From positions 1 through 33,175 of the forward strand of contig NZ_AUCD01000017.1 in NCBI RefSeq assembly GCF_000429585.1: a stretch of 33,175 bases of DNA. Direction: 5' to 3'. A program made the translations under genes and the position numbers. The DNA is from Atopococcus tabaci DSM 17538. Its GTDB lineage: Bacteria; Bacillota; Bacilli; Lactobacillales; Carnobacteriaceae_A. This document shows, piece after piece, positions 7,667 through 16,688 of the stretch. The first letter of the stretch is position 1; each line of letters opens with the position of its first letter. The notes under the pieces were generated by a model that had not been told where the DNA came from, did not search any database, and saw only the letters and a program-made list of their open reading frames with translations.

Positions 7667-8902
7667 TTATCCTTTTACAGATGTGGCAGCCCGCATCGTT
7701 TTATACGACTCATTTTTCAATCCTGGAATGGTAAGCATCACAACAAAGCTGGTCAAGTACAGAACCGACAAGAAGCCCATCACCACGAACAAGTTGTAAT
7801 GATCCATCAGAAAACCGATGGCGAGAGAGGAGAAGCCTCCAACCGCCCGGCCCACATTCAATACAGCGTTGTTCGCGATGGAGTGAATCCGACTTGGATA
7901 CAATTGACTGACAATCGCGCCGTATCCTGGAAACATTCCGTTGACGAAGAATCCGACAAACGCGCCGCCGAACAGCAAGGTCAGCTGGCTTCCGGCATAG
8001 ACGAACAAGAAGACAGAAGCGGCGGATACGAGCAAGAAGACGGCGAAGACATTGCGCGGACCAAATTTGTCCAACAGTCTGCCGAACGTCAGCATGCCTA
8101 AAGACATTCCAATGATCGTGGCGACCATCCACAAGGAAGATCCGGTGACCGACAAGCCGATGCGTTCCTGAAGAATCGACGGCAGCCAGTTCATCAATCC
8201 GAAGTAGCCGGCGATTTGAACGGTTGTCATGAACATCAGGGAAATCGTCGTGCGGGCCAATGCTTTCGTTTGAAACAATTCTTTCAGCGAAGGTTTAACT
8301 CTATCGATTTCTTCCGGAGATGCCATCAGTTCAAACTCCGAATCCACCGAGAAGTGCAGCCAAGCGACAAGAGCGATTGGGATCAAGCCGAACAAGAAGA
8401 GGCCTCGCCATCCCATGAACGGAATGACCAATCCGGCCAGCAGTGCCGCTGCAATGGAACCCAACTGCCCGGCGACACCGTTCCATGAAGACATGACGCC
8501 CATCTTCTCGGGAGGGGAGACTTTTGCGATGATACTGATGGCGATGCCGTATTCGCCGCCCGCACCGATTCCTGCAATGAAGCGCAGCAGGCAGACCCAG
8601 AAGAACGATTCAGCAAAGAACAAAGCAGCAGTAGCAAGTGAGAAAATCAGAATCGACCATTTGAACAGTTTGACGTTTCCTTTACGGTCCGCCAGCACTC
8701 CGAATACCAAGCCGCCTAACAGCATGCCGAGGTTCGTGATAGTAGAAATAAACCCTCCTTGCGCACCTGATAATCCGAGATCAGCAATAATGGACGATAA
8801 CGCGAACGACAAAAACATGACGTTCATATCATCCAATCCTGATCCGGTCAAGGCTGCAAAGAGGGCTTTCCGTTTGTTTTTGGGCATAGTGGTACTAGCC
8901 AT
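7667..8902 (-). CDS. MFS transporter, metabolite:H+ symporter type
   Basis: A 411-residue major facilitator with about 12 membrane helices. The loop 2-3 motif A (GVLADRKG) and the GAGGEYGIAISI segment of helix 4 are typical of the AAHS/SHS (aromatic acid or sialate symporter-like) branch, which imports organic acids or small metabolites with protons. I place the start at ATG 8902, with aaggagag upstream. An in-frame ATG at 8938 has no such site. It stands alone between a terminator and the divergent pyr leader, with no catabolic neighbour to reveal the substrate. Membrane transport is certain in kind; the substrate is not. Confidence 0.85.
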   Translation of the reverse strand: MASTTMPKNKRKALFAALTGSGLDDMNVMFLSFALSSIIADLGLSGAQGGFISTITNLGMLLGGLVFGVLADRKGNVKLFKWSILIFSLATAALFFAESFFWVCLLRFIAGIGAGGEYGIAISIIAKVSPPEKMGVMSSWNGVAGQLGSIAAALLAGLVIPFMGWRGLFLFGLIPIALVAWLHFSVDSEFELMASPEEIDRVKPSLKELFQTKALARTTISLMFMTTVQIAGYFGLMNWLPSILQERIGLSVTGSSLWMVATIIGMSLGMLTFGRLLDKFGPRNVFAVFLLVSAASVFLFVYAGSQLTLLFGGAFVGFFVNGMFPGYGAIVSQLYPSRIHSIANNAVLNVGRAVGGFSSLAIGFLMDHYNLFVVMGFLSVLYLTSFVVMLTIPGLKNESYKTMRAATSVKG

Positions 8903-9003
8903 ATGACATCTCTCCTTAAAATGGATGCTCTCTGTCATCCTTTATTTTAACTCCACAACAGTATAGCTTGTCTTTTTGAAATAGGCAAGTGGAAAAAATT
9001 CCG

Positions 9004-9032
9004 TTGACAATTTTCGGAGGGTTCATTAAGAT
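9004..9032 (+). promoter_or_regulatory. Sigma-A promoter of pyrFE
   Basis: Consensus TTGACA (9004-9009), 17-base spacer, TAAGAT (9027-9032). It lies immediately upstream of the PyrR leader, so the transcript would begin near 9039. Confidence 0.78.
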
Positions 9033-9059
9033 GGGACCAGTACGAAATATGATTTCCTT

Positions 9060-9153
9060 AATTGAGTCCGGAGAGGCTGAAAGGAAGTGCGGACAATTGA
9101 CGCAACACGATCCTTGCACTCCTATGCCCTTTTTTAGGCATAGGACTTTTTTT
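9060..9153 (+). promoter_or_regulatory. PyrR-dependent attenuator of pyrFE
   Basis: The leader contains agtccggagaggctgaaagg (9065-9084), an excellent match to the conserved RNA loop bound by PyrR in Bacilli. It is closed by the stem gtcc/ggac plus aatt/aatt (9060-9069 with 9091-9098). Downstream is a strong intrinsic terminator, stem tcctatgcc (9120-9128) with ggcatagga (9137-9145) and a T run to 9153. In the known mechanism UMP-loaded PyrR stabilises the first stem, prevents antitermination and lets the terminator form when pyrimidines are plentiful. The motif and terminator are seen directly; the switching is inferred from B. subtilis-type pyr leaders. pyrR itself is not in the window. Confidence 0.93.
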
Positions 9154-9179
9154 ATGGAAATATTCAGGAGGATTTCAAG

Positions 9180-9893
9180 ATGACTACGCAACCCATTATT
9201 GCACTCGACGTCCCGTCACGCAGCGAAGCCCGTTCATTCTTAAAAAGCTTTGGAGACGAGGAGCTTTATTTGAAAGTGGGGATGGAGCTGTTTTATGCGG
9301 AAGGGCCCGAGTTGATCCGGGAACTGAAGGAGATGGGACACCGAATTTTTCTCGATTTGAAGCTGCACGACATCCCGAACACGGTGTACCGCGCGATGCG
9401 GAACATCGCCGCATTAGGAATAGACATGGTGAACGTGCACGCGGCAGGCGGCAGCGAAATGATGCGCGCAGCCAAAAAGGGATTGGAAGAAGGTGCAGAA
9501 GGCGCTAGTCGGCCGCTTTTGATTGCGGTCACGCAGCTGACATCGACCACGGAAGACGCGATGCAGCGGGAACAACGGATTTCTCTGACACTGGAAGAAA
9601 GCGTCCTGCAGTACGCTAAGTTGGCACACGAATCCGGCCTGGACGGCGTCGTCTGCTCGGCTTGGGAAGCAGAAGCCATCCAAAAAGCGACGAGTCCAGA
9701 CTTTTTGTGCGTCACACCCGGCATCCGCCCGGACGGCTCTGAAACAGGCGACCAGAAACGCGTCGCCACACCGGAAAGAGCCCGGGAAATGGGCGCTTCC
9801 TACATTGTTGTCGGCCGGCCGATCACACAAGCCGCCGCTTCGGTGACCGCCTACCACTCAATTTTCGACCAATGGAAAGGGGAACAACAATGA
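9180..9893 (+). CDS. pyrF: Orotidine 5'-phosphate decarboxylase
   Basis: A 237-residue cytoplasmic enzyme that decarboxylates OMP to UMP, the last step of de novo pyrimidine synthesis. Diagnostic segments are IALDVPS near the N-terminus, [13 protein letters not shown] (the Asp-Lys-Asp catalytic set around residues 60-65), NVHAAGG, TQLTS, and the phosphate-binding TPGIRP and VVGRPIT at the C-terminal end. Length is typical. ATG 9180 follows caggaggatttcaag. The gene is under the PyrR attenuator and overlaps pyrE by four bases, so the two final steps are made together, apart from the other pyr genes. Confidence 0.96.
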   Translation: MTTQPIIALDVPSRSEARSFLKSFGDEELYLKVGMELFYAEGPELIRELKEMGHRIFLDLKLHDIPNTVYRAMRNIAALGIDMVNVHAAGGSEMMRAAKKGLEEGAEGASRPLLIAVTQLTSTTEDAMQREQRISLTLEESVLQYAKLAHESGLDGVVCSAWEAEAIQKATSPDFLCVTPGIRPDGSETGDQKRVATPERAREMGASYIVVGRPITQAAASVTAYHSIFDQWKGEQQ

Positions 9894-10519
9894 GCCAAGC
9901 ACATACCTTCGCCGGCTTGCTGCTCGACTGCGAAGCCGTCACACTAAGACCAAACGAACCATTCACATGGGCCAGTGGCATCAAAAGCCCCATCTACTGC
10001 GACAACCGGATCACGATGAGTCATCCGTCTGTCCGGAAAGAAATTGCGCGCGGCTTGGCCGAATTGATCCGGCGCGTCTATCCGGAAGCAGAAGTCATCT
10101 CCGGGACCGCCACAGCAGGGATTCCCCATGCGGCTTGGGTCGCAGAGGAACTCGGTTTGCCGATGATTTATGTCCGCAGCAAAGCCAAAGGACACGGCAA
10201 GCAAAATCAAATTGAAGGCCGATTGTTGCCCGGACAAAAAGTCGTCTGCATTGAAGATTTGATTTCAACCGGCGGCAGCGTCATCGAAGCCGCTCAAGCC
10301 GTCCAGGAAACTGATGGAGAGGTTTTGGGCTGTGCCGCTATTTTCAGCTACCAGCTGGAAGCCGCCGACACAAATTTTGCTGAAGCGGGCTTTGAACTGC
10401 ACACATTGTCGAATTACCAAGCTTTGATTGAAGAATCTTTGAAACGAAAAACCATCACGGAAGAGGAACGCGCGCTGTTGGAAGAGTGGCGCAAAAACCC
10501 GCGTGAATGGGGAAACTGA
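9890..10519 (+). CDS. pyrE: Orotate phosphoribosyltransferase
   Basis: A 209-residue type I phosphoribosyltransferase that joins orotate to PRPP to give OMP, the substrate of PyrF. The PRPP-binding loop [13 protein letters not shown] is present, as are [16 protein letters not shown] and [20 protein letters not shown], standard for the family. The start is ATG 9890, overlapping the pyrF stop (ATGA) with aaagggg upstream. An in-frame ATG at 9872 would lie inside pyrF without a good ribosome site. The gene ends before a strong terminator. Confidence 0.96.
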   Translation: MSQAHTFAGLLLDCEAVTLRPNEPFTWASGIKSPIYCDNRITMSHPSVRKEIARGLAELIRRVYPEAEVISGTATAGIPHAAWVAEELGLPMIYVRSKAKGHGKQNQIEGRLLPGQKVVCIEDLISTGGSVIEAAQAVQETDGEVLGCAAIFSYQLEAADTNFAEAGFELHTLSNYQALIEESLKRKTITEEERALLEEWRKNPREWGN

Positions 10520-10524
10520 ATTGG

Positions 10525-10563
10525 AAACAGCGGATCGCTTATTGGAGCGGTCCGCTGTTTTTT
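10525..10563 (+). terminator. Terminator of pyrFE
   Basis: Inverted repeat aaacagcggatcgc (10525-10538) with gcggtccgctgttt (10547-10560), with one G-T pair, followed by T residues. The distal end touches the stop codon of the convergent cdaR-like gene. Confidence 0.85.
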
Positions 10564-11668
10564 ATTCACTGTGTAGCATGAAAGCAAAATAGAGGACCAT
10601 GTAGTCAAATAATTGCTTGGGATCGTATCCGGTATACGAATGAATTTTATTCAAGCGGTATTGAAATGTATTTTTGTGAAGAAACAAATCGTTCGCTGAT
10701 TTCTTCATACTTTTATTGTTTTTTCCATATGCGAAGAAGACCGACTGCAAATCCTGAAATTCTTCTTTTGGTATGGAAGAAAGAATCTTATGTGAATAAT
10801 AGCCAGCCTCTTTTTCAGGCAGGGATGAAATAAGTACGCCAATATCCATGTTCTCATAAAATTCCAGCATGTTTTTAGTATGAGTGACTGCCCAGTCAGC
10901 AGCATCTATAGCTTTGGAAAAAGAGTCTCTTGCCTCTGCTTCAGAAGTTCCAGTTAAACCGATTCCGAAATGAAAAGTTACTTTCGTTTTATTCAATATT
11001 TCTTGTCCTAGAAACTTCAAGTAGTTTCGTATGATAGCCGGATTTTTCTCGTTGAAAAGGATATAAATGTTGTCTTCAATAATTGCGTATAGATGATCAT
11101 TTTCCAAAAAAGATAAGCTGGATTCAATAATGCTCACTATGTTGTATTCATGAATGGGCATTTTTTGTGCACTTTTTCCTACAACTGCCGTATGAGGAAT
11201 GGAATAGTCATAATTGAGCGCTTCGTTTGCCCAATCTTCTTTAGACTGCACTTGAGGTTTATTCAAGAGACTTTCGATAATGTACTTCGAGCGGTCTCTT
11301 TTTCTGAAAGTGATATCTTTTAAGTAATCTTCTTTGATTAAGATTTCTGTCATTTTTTTGATGATTTCTCCGTAGCGCTGAACTTCTTCTTTTTCGCCTG
11401 TGATTCCGATCACACCGATGACTTTGTCTTCGAAGAAAACAGGTATATTGATTCCTTTTTTACTGCCTTTATAAGACTGATCTGTTTCAATAATCAAGAA
11501 TTGGTGTGTTTGAAGAACTTTTGCGGCCCCGCCATGCCAATTGCCAATACGGCTGGAATCGGTGCTGGCGATGATAAGGGCTTGGTTGTTCATGAAATTG
11601 ATTTCTTGCTGTATGATGGTTTTCATCTGCATAACAATTTCTTGAGCAATCGCTGGTGATAATTCCAT
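10562..11668 (-). CDS. cdaR: CdaR-family sugar-diacid/glycerate regulator
   Basis: A 368-residue transcription factor. The N-terminal part (ELSPAIAQEIVMQMKTII and IIASTDSSRIGNWHGGA) is the putative sugar-diacid recognition domain, and the C-terminal part (SANDLFLHKNTFQYRLNKIHSYTGYDP) is the PucR-type helix-turn-helix. CdaR in E. coli activates glucarate/galactarate/glycerate genes. Here the gene is divergent from a GntP permease and a glycerate kinase, matching that logic. ATG 11668 has aaaggga upstream on the minus strand. The direct ligand (glycerate or a sugar acid) is inferred from neighbours; family membership is clear. Confidence 0.9.
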   Translation of the reverse strand: MELSPAIAQEIVMQMKTIIQQEINFMNNQALIIASTDSSRIGNWHGGAAKVLQTHQFLIIETDQSYKGSKKGINIPVFFEDKVIGVIGITGEKEEVQRYGEIIKKMTEILIKEDYLKDITFRKRDRSKYIIESLLNKPQVQSKEDWANEALNYDYSIPHTAVVGKSAQKMPIHEYNIVSIIESSLSFLENDHLYAIIEDNIYILFNEKNPAIIRNYLKFLGQEILNKTKVTFHFGIGLTGTSEAEARDSFSKAIDAADWAVTHTKNMLEFYENMDIGVLISSLPEKEAGYYSHKILSSIPKEEFQDLQSVFFAYGKNNKSMKKSANDLFLHKNTFQYRLNKIHSYTGYDPKQLFDYMVLYFAFMLHSE

Positions 11669-11704
11669 ATGTTATCCCTTTCCTTAAGTGTTTTTATATA
11701 TTGT

Positions 11705-11724
11705 AATTGTTCTACGGAACAATT
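11705..11724. promoter_or_regulatory. Candidate operator in the cdaR-gntP intergenic region
   Basis: A perfect 8-bp inverted repeat, aattgttc-tacg-gaacaatt, lies between the divergent regulator and permease. Ten bases further, ggaaaacgcgttca (11734-11747) matches the catabolite-repression cre consensus with two mismatches. Either could control both promoters; the roles are inferred only. Confidence 0.5.
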
Positions 11725-11827
11725 TTCAAGAGGGGAAAACGCGTTCAAATCGTTCTGCAGAATATAGGAAGCGAATTCAAACCGCTGTACACTAAAGTTA
11801 GAAATAAAATTACGAGGAGGAAAACAA

Positions 11828-13099
11828 ATGGAAGTGCAAGTCACCGCATTGGGTGCGCTGCTGGGATTGACAGTAGCGATTGTCTTGATATTTAAGAAAA
11901 CACCGCCCGTTTATGGGCTGCTGATTGGGTCGATTGTCGGCGGGGTGGTCGGAGGAGCCACATTGACTGAGACAGTGGACCTTATGATCGGCGGGGCGCA
12001 AGGTATGATGACCTCCATTTTGAGGATATTGGCTGCGGGGATTCTGGCCGGAGTGTTGATTGAAACGGGAGCGGCCGAATCGATTGCGCAAACCATCATA
12101 CGAAAAATCGGCGAGACAAGGGCGTTGCTGGCTTTAGCTGTGGCCACACTGTTGCTGACAGCTGTTGGGGTCTTTATCGATATTGCAGTAATTACAGTGG
12201 CACCAATTGCCTTAGTTATTGCAAAAAATGCATCCATCAGCAGACCCGCAATTTTACTGGCCATGATTGGAGGAGGCAAAGCGGGAAACATTATGTCTCC
12301 GAACCCCAACACCATTGCCGTTTCTGATGCATTTGAATTGCCATTGACTTCCGTCATGATGGCAGGAATTGTTCCAGGGATTGCTGCGTTAGTGGTGACT
12401 TATTTCCTTGCCAGACGCATTGCTGGAAAAGGAACAGCCATTACTAATGAAGAAGTGGATGAACCAACAGGAATACAAAAGGATTTGCCTTCATTTTTAA
12501 CGTCCATTTCTGGGCCATTGGTTGCAGTCATTCTCTTAGCACTAAGACCACTTGCTGGTATTGTAATTGATCCAATGGTGGCACTTCCTGTCGGAGGAGT
12601 AGTGGGATCCATCATTATGGGAAAAGCGGCTGGCATCATTGATCAAATATCGTTTGGTCTTAGCAAAATGTCAGGAGTTGCTGTGCTGCTGATCGGAACC
12701 GGAACCATCGCGGGAATCATCACTAACTCAACGTTGGGGGATGTATTGCTGCAAGGCATCACCAGTTTAGGACTGCCTATTTACTTACTTGCTCCTATTT
12801 CAGGCATTGTGATGTCTGGGGCAACAGCATCCACTACATCCGGATCGATTGTCGCAAGTTCCGTATTCAGTACAACTCTCATGAATTCGGGATTCAGTTC
12901 ATTAGGAGGAGCAGCCATGATCCATGCCGGGTCGACGGTTTTGGACCATATGCCTCACGGGAGTTTCTTCCATGCCACAGGCGGCAGCGTCACGATGGAT
13001 TTCAAAGAACGTTTGAAACTGATTCCTTATGAATCGTTGATTGGATTATTCATCACCATTGTATCGGTATTGTTGTATGGCGTATTTGGAATTGGTTAA
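11828..13099 (+). CDS. GntP-family permease (gluconate/glycerate type)
   Basis: A 423-residue proton-coupled importer with about 12-14 hydrophobic segments. The segment IGGGKAGNIMSPNPNTIAVSD is characteristic of the GntP family, as is the C-terminal GSTVLDHMPHGSFFHATGG. The N-terminus LGLTVAIVLIFKKTPPVYGLLIGSIVGG matches the first helices. It begins at ATG 11828 after gaggaggaaaacaa and is followed 19 bases later by glycerate kinase. Together with the CdaR-type regulator this suggests import of glycerate or a related sugar acid rather than gluconate, but the substrate is inferred. Confidence 0.88.
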   Translation: MEVQVTALGALLGLTVAIVLIFKKTPPVYGLLIGSIVGGVVGGATLTETVDLMIGGAQGMMTSILRILAAGILAGVLIETGAAESIAQTIIRKIGETRALLALAVATLLLTAVGVFIDIAVITVAPIALVIAKNASISRPAILLAMIGGGKAGNIMSPNPNTIAVSDAFELPLTSVMMAGIVPGIAALVVTYFLARRIAGKGTAITNEEVDEPTGIQKDLPSFLTSISGPLVAVILLALRPLAGIVIDPMVALPVGGVVGSIIMGKAAGIIDQISFGLSKMSGVAVLLIGTGTIAGIITNSTLGDVLLQGITSLGLPIYLLAPISGIVMSGATASTTSGSIVASSVFSTTLMNSGFSSLGGAAMIHAGSTVLDHMPHGSFFHATGGSVTMDFKERLKLIPYESLIGLFITIVSVLLYGVFGIG

Positions 13100-13118
13100 A
13101 ACAGAAAGGGATGAAAAC

Positions 13119-14258
13119 ATGCATATCGTCATTGCCCCGGACTCATTCAAAGAAAGTTTGACAGCATTGGAAGCCGCAGAAGCAATTGAAAGCGGGTTTA
13201 AATCGGTAATGCCCGATGAAACATATACTAAAATACCTATGGCAGACGGCGGGGAGGGGACGGTCCAGTCCATCGTAGACGCTACAGGCGGCTCCGTCAA
13301 AAAGTTGACCGTCACCGGTCCGTTGCACGAACCTGTTGAAGCGTTTTATGGTTTGTCAGGAGACAAACAGCTGGCCGTCATTGAAATGGCCGCTTCTTCT
13401 GGATTGGAAAAAGTAGCGAAAGAAAACCGGAATCCTTTGCACACTACCACGTTAGGTTTTGGGGAATTGATCAAAGACGCATTGGATGAAGGCGTGAAAG
13501 AGATTTTGGTTGGAATCGGAGGCAGCGCCACGAACGACGGCGGAGCTGGCATGGTGATGAGTTTGGGCGGAAAGCTGCTCGACAAAGACGGCCGCTCGAT
13601 TGCGCCAACCGGAGAAGGATTGGGTGACCTTCACTCCATCGACATCAGCGGGCTGCATCCGCGGATCAAAGAAGTCACCATCAAAGTCGCTTGCGATGTG
13701 GACAATCCATTGACCGGAAAGAATGGCGCTTCTTATGTGTATGGACCGCAAAAAGGCGGAACCGAAGAACAAATTGAGCAGCTGGATGGGTATTTGGCTC
13801 ATTATGCGAAAATGGTTAAAAAAGCCGTGGGCAAAGAGATTGAACACGTTCCGGGTGCTGGAGCAGCGGGTGGTCTCGGTGCTGGATTGATGGCTTTCTT
13901 GGATGCGGAACTGCAAAGAGGAGGAGACTTGCTGGCAGACCTGCTGGACTTGGAAGAAACCATCAAAGAAGCGGATCTGGTGATTACAGGAGAGGGCGGA
14001 ATCAACCATCAAACCATTTATGGGAAAACTCCTGTGGCGGTAGCAAAAGTCGCTAAAAAATACGATGTGCCGGTGATTGCCATTGCAGGATCTCTTTCCT
14101 CAGGGTATGACACGGTTCACGATGAAGGAATCCATGCCGTTTTCAGTATCATCCCTGAATTGTCCCCACTTGATGCACTGCTGAAAAATGGGTATGAAAA
14201 TTTGACCAGCACAGCGGCCAATATTGCTTCGGTGGTTAAATTGTCTCAAAAACTGTAA
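13119..14258 (+). CDS. Glycerate kinase (GlxK/GarK family)
   Basis: A 379-residue kinase of the glycerate kinase type-1 family, which phosphorylates D-glycerate and feeds lower glycolysis. It has the family start IVIAPDSFKESLTALEAAEAI, the substrate loop PMADGGEGTVQSI, GIGGSATNDGGAGM, and the C-terminal ITGEGGINHQTIYGKTPVAVA. In the last motif an aspartate usual in the family (G-E-G-x-x-D-x-Q) is an asparagine here, which deserves a check. I use ATG 13119 (aaaggg upstream), because an ORF from 13041 would overlap gntP. It is the last gene of the module. Confidence 0.92.
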   Translation: MHIVIAPDSFKESLTALEAAEAIESGFKSVMPDETYTKIPMADGGEGTVQSIVDATGGSVKKLTVTGPLHEPVEAFYGLSGDKQLAVIEMAASSGLEKVAKENRNPLHTTTLGFGELIKDALDEGVKEILVGIGGSATNDGGAGMVMSLGGKLLDKDGRSIAPTGEGLGDLHSIDISGLHPRIKEVTIKVACDVDNPLTGKNGASYVYGPQKGGTEEQIEQLDGYLAHYAKMVKKAVGKEIEHVPGAGAAGGLGAGLMAFLDAELQRGGDLLADLLDLEETIKEADLVITGEGGINHQTIYGKTPVAVAKVAKKYDVPVIAIAGSLSSGYDTVHDEGIHAVFSIIPELSPLDALLKNGYENLTSTAANIASVVKLSQKL

Positions 14259-14274
14259 ATTCAGATGATTTGGG

Positions 14275-14306
14275 AAGAACGTTTCGAACATGAAACGTTC
14301 TTTTTT
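14275..14306 (+). terminator. Terminator of the glycerate module
   Basis: Perfect 10-bp inverted repeat (agaacgtttc 14276-14285, gaaacgttct 14292-14301) followed by six T residues. Confidence 0.85.
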
Positions 14307-14455
14307 GTGTATTTTTATTACAAAATGAGCGTTATTAAATAGGTTCGGTTACAAGTATATTAAGACTTAAAGAAAAACGTGCGTTTTAATACTGACAATG
14401 CGTATACTGACACTTGTACAATCTTAATCATCAAGAAAAGAGGTTTCTGACTTAA

Positions 14456-15832
14456 ATGAGTAGAAATGATGTAGAGAAAGTGACGAAGAAACAGTTGCGC
14501 AAAGTGAAAAAGAAATGGGTAGTGGTGGCTGCAGCGGTGCTGGTTGGAGCCGGAGGATTTTATGCGGATGCCAATGAAAAGGCGACGGAAACTGAAGAAG
14601 CAACAGCTGTACATAAAGAAGAAAGAAAGGTCTCTCCATGGCGTGCCAATAAGGTCAGTGAAGTGAAAGAAGAAGTGGAGACACAGCAGTCTGCTGACAA
14701 CCTTTCCTATCATATCCAATGGGGAGACACGTTGTGGGCTTTGAGTCAGGCAACAGGAATTTCAGTCAATGAGTTGGCTCAAGTCAACGACATTTGGAAT
14801 CCGGATCTGATTTTTGCCAACGATTATTTGGAGGGTGTATTGTCCGAATCAAAAGAAACCCGTCCGGCTGTAGAGCAGGTGGTTCAAGAAGAAGCTGCTG
14901 CGCCGGTTGTGGAAGAACCCGCTGCTGAGCCAGAGCCTGAAGTTGAATCCGCGGAAGAGCCGATTGTTGAAGAAGAGGTTCCGGCAGAAGAACCAGTTGT
15001 GGAAGAAGATGTAACTGAAGAAGCGGAAGCGGAAGTTCCAGTTGAAGAAGAGCCAGACGTAGAAGAACCGGCTCCAGAAGAAGCTGAACCTGAAACAGAG
15101 GTAGAAGAAACAGAACCGGAAGAAGAAGTCGAAGAAGAAACACCAAGTGAATCAGCTGAAGAAGAGCCAGACGCAAAAGAAGTAGCTCCTGAAGAAGAAG
15201 CTCAGTCTGAGGAGATTGAATCAGAAGACGCTGTTGAAGAGGAAGAAACAGAACTAGAACCAAGTGAACCAGTCGAAGAGACTCCAGAAGCAGAGGAGCT
15301 TCCAGAAGAACCGATTGTAGAAGAAGAACCAACAACCGAGGAAGACCTTCCAACAGAAGAAGAGCCTGTCGAGGAAGAAACAGCAGAGGAAATTCCTGTT
15401 GAAGAAGAACTCCCAGAAGAACCTGCACAAGAAGAATCTTCTCAAGAAGAGACTCCAGAAGAAACCCCGTTTGAAGAAGAAGTTGTAGAGGAGGCGCCTG
15501 CACCAACTGAAGAATCCGAACTGCCCGTGGAAGAACCAGTAGAAGACGAGCCGGTTGCGGATGTGGTTGTACCGGAAGAAAATAGTGAAGTGGAGGAAGT
15601 CGAACCAGAAGAAGAACTGGATGTCGAGGATGTCATCGTTTCTGAAGACATTGTTGAGCCACAAGACGATATCGAAACCGAGCAAGACACTGCAGTGGTC
15701 ACCGATCCAAGCTCCCATACAGACGCTTCGGAACCGTTCATTTGGCCGGCTCAAGGCTACGTGTCTTCTGACTATGGCTACCGTATCCATCCGGTTACCG
15801 GATGCTGCGGATGGAATTCAGCACAACAATAG
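14456..15832 (+). pseudogene. LysM / acidic linker / M23 peptidase, 3' end lost
   Basis: The gene begins with a basic N-terminus and one membrane helix (residues about 21-38, WVVVAAAVLVGAGGFYA). It continues with a LysM-type wall-binding domain (about 83-128: SYHIQWGDTLWALSQATGIS, then WNPDLIFANDYLE), and a spacer of about 290 residues made almost entirely of Glu, Pro, Val, Ala and Thr. The start of a peptidase M23 (LytM) domain follows: FIWPAQGYVSSDYGYRIHPVTG. Immediately after this the frame enters the reverse complement of brnQ and stops at 15830-15832. The zinc-ligand and catalytic histidines of M23 are missing, so the enzyme cannot be a working peptidoglycan hydrolase. Start ATG 14456 has aagaggt upstream. 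Intact homologues would carry about 100 more residues. Confidence 0.85.
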
Positions 15833-16445
15833 AAAAAGCGATGGCTGCGATGGCATCCATTGTCAGATACCCTTCAAGGAAGCCTGTGGCAAAAGGAGCA
15901 TCTGCATTGAAAGTCGGATGGACCATCTGCGGTTCATTTGAAAAGTACAGGAAAAATGCGCGGACAATCAAAGCAATGATCGTCACCAACAGAGTCGGCG
16001 TTAAAAACTTTCCGATTGTGTCAGATAAATCCGCCGGGCTGAGAGCAATCCACAGCACCAAAGCAAAGAAACCGATGGTGAAGAGAAACAATGTGATATC
16101 AGACGGACTGGAAAGGAAGGGAACGATGCCCATCTCGTATGCAGTTGTGGCAGTCCGTGGAATGGCAAAAAATGGTCCGATTGTCAGGTAAATGACCATC
16201 AACAGTCCAATGGAGAAGAACGGATGGATGTGTTTCAACGACTCCCGGTAGCCGCCTTCTGAAATCGAACCGACGATCATACTCAACAAAGGCAGCCCTA
16301 CACCGGTCAAAGCGAATCCGAGTATAGCCAGCCAGAAGTGATCGCCTGCCTCAAACCCTAAGGCAGGAGGGAAAATCAAATTGCCTGCCCCGAAGAACAT
16401 GGCAAAGAGCATAAAACCAACAATAAAAACTTGCTTTGTATTCAT
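15801..16445 (-). pseudogene. brnQ: Branched-chain amino acid transporter BrnQ, C-terminal half lost
   Basis: From ATG 16445 on the minus strand the frame encodes about 213 residues of a BrnQ-type Na+-coupled Leu/Ile/Val importer (LIVCS family): MNTKQVFIVGFMLFAMFFGAGNLIFPP, then GVGLPLLSMIVGSISEGGY and GPFFAIPRTATTAYEMG, all family signatures. It ends at AIAFSIVVLNSIRS, then runs into the M23 gene and stops at 15795. The family is usually about 430-450 residues, so roughly the second half of the membrane domain is gone. A ribosome site (aaaggat) precedes the start. It cannot be a complete transporter. Confidence 0.88.
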
Positions 16446-16601
16446 GAAACGATCCTTTCTATCAAACATTAACTTACCTATTGTAGTAAGAAAACCTTGG
16501 AACCACAAGGATAATTTCTCTAAATTCGCACAGGTAGGAAGGGAAACACTTTTGTTTTCGGCCGGCTGAAAAGCAATTTTTTAACAGGAACTAAACCATC
16601 T

Positions 16602-16631
16602 TTTACATAAAGCAAACGAAAGGCTTACATA
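16602..16631 (+). promoter_or_regulatory. Possible promoter of the ABC importer operon
   Basis: TTTACA (16602-16607) and TACATA (16626-16631) with an 18-base spacer, upstream of the solute-binding lipoprotein gene. Weak match, reported as a candidate. Confidence 0.3.
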
Positions 16632-16688
16632 TGTTTGCTACGATGAAGTCGACAACAAAGAACAACACAAAAAGGAGAATCTTACGGG

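Noticed and set aside
14784-15506. Long minus-strand open frames opposite the acidic linker (Leu/Gln-rich and Phe/Trp-rich products)
   Set aside because: These are mirror images of GAA/CCA-rich codons on the plus strand; they have no ribosome sites and unnatural composition.
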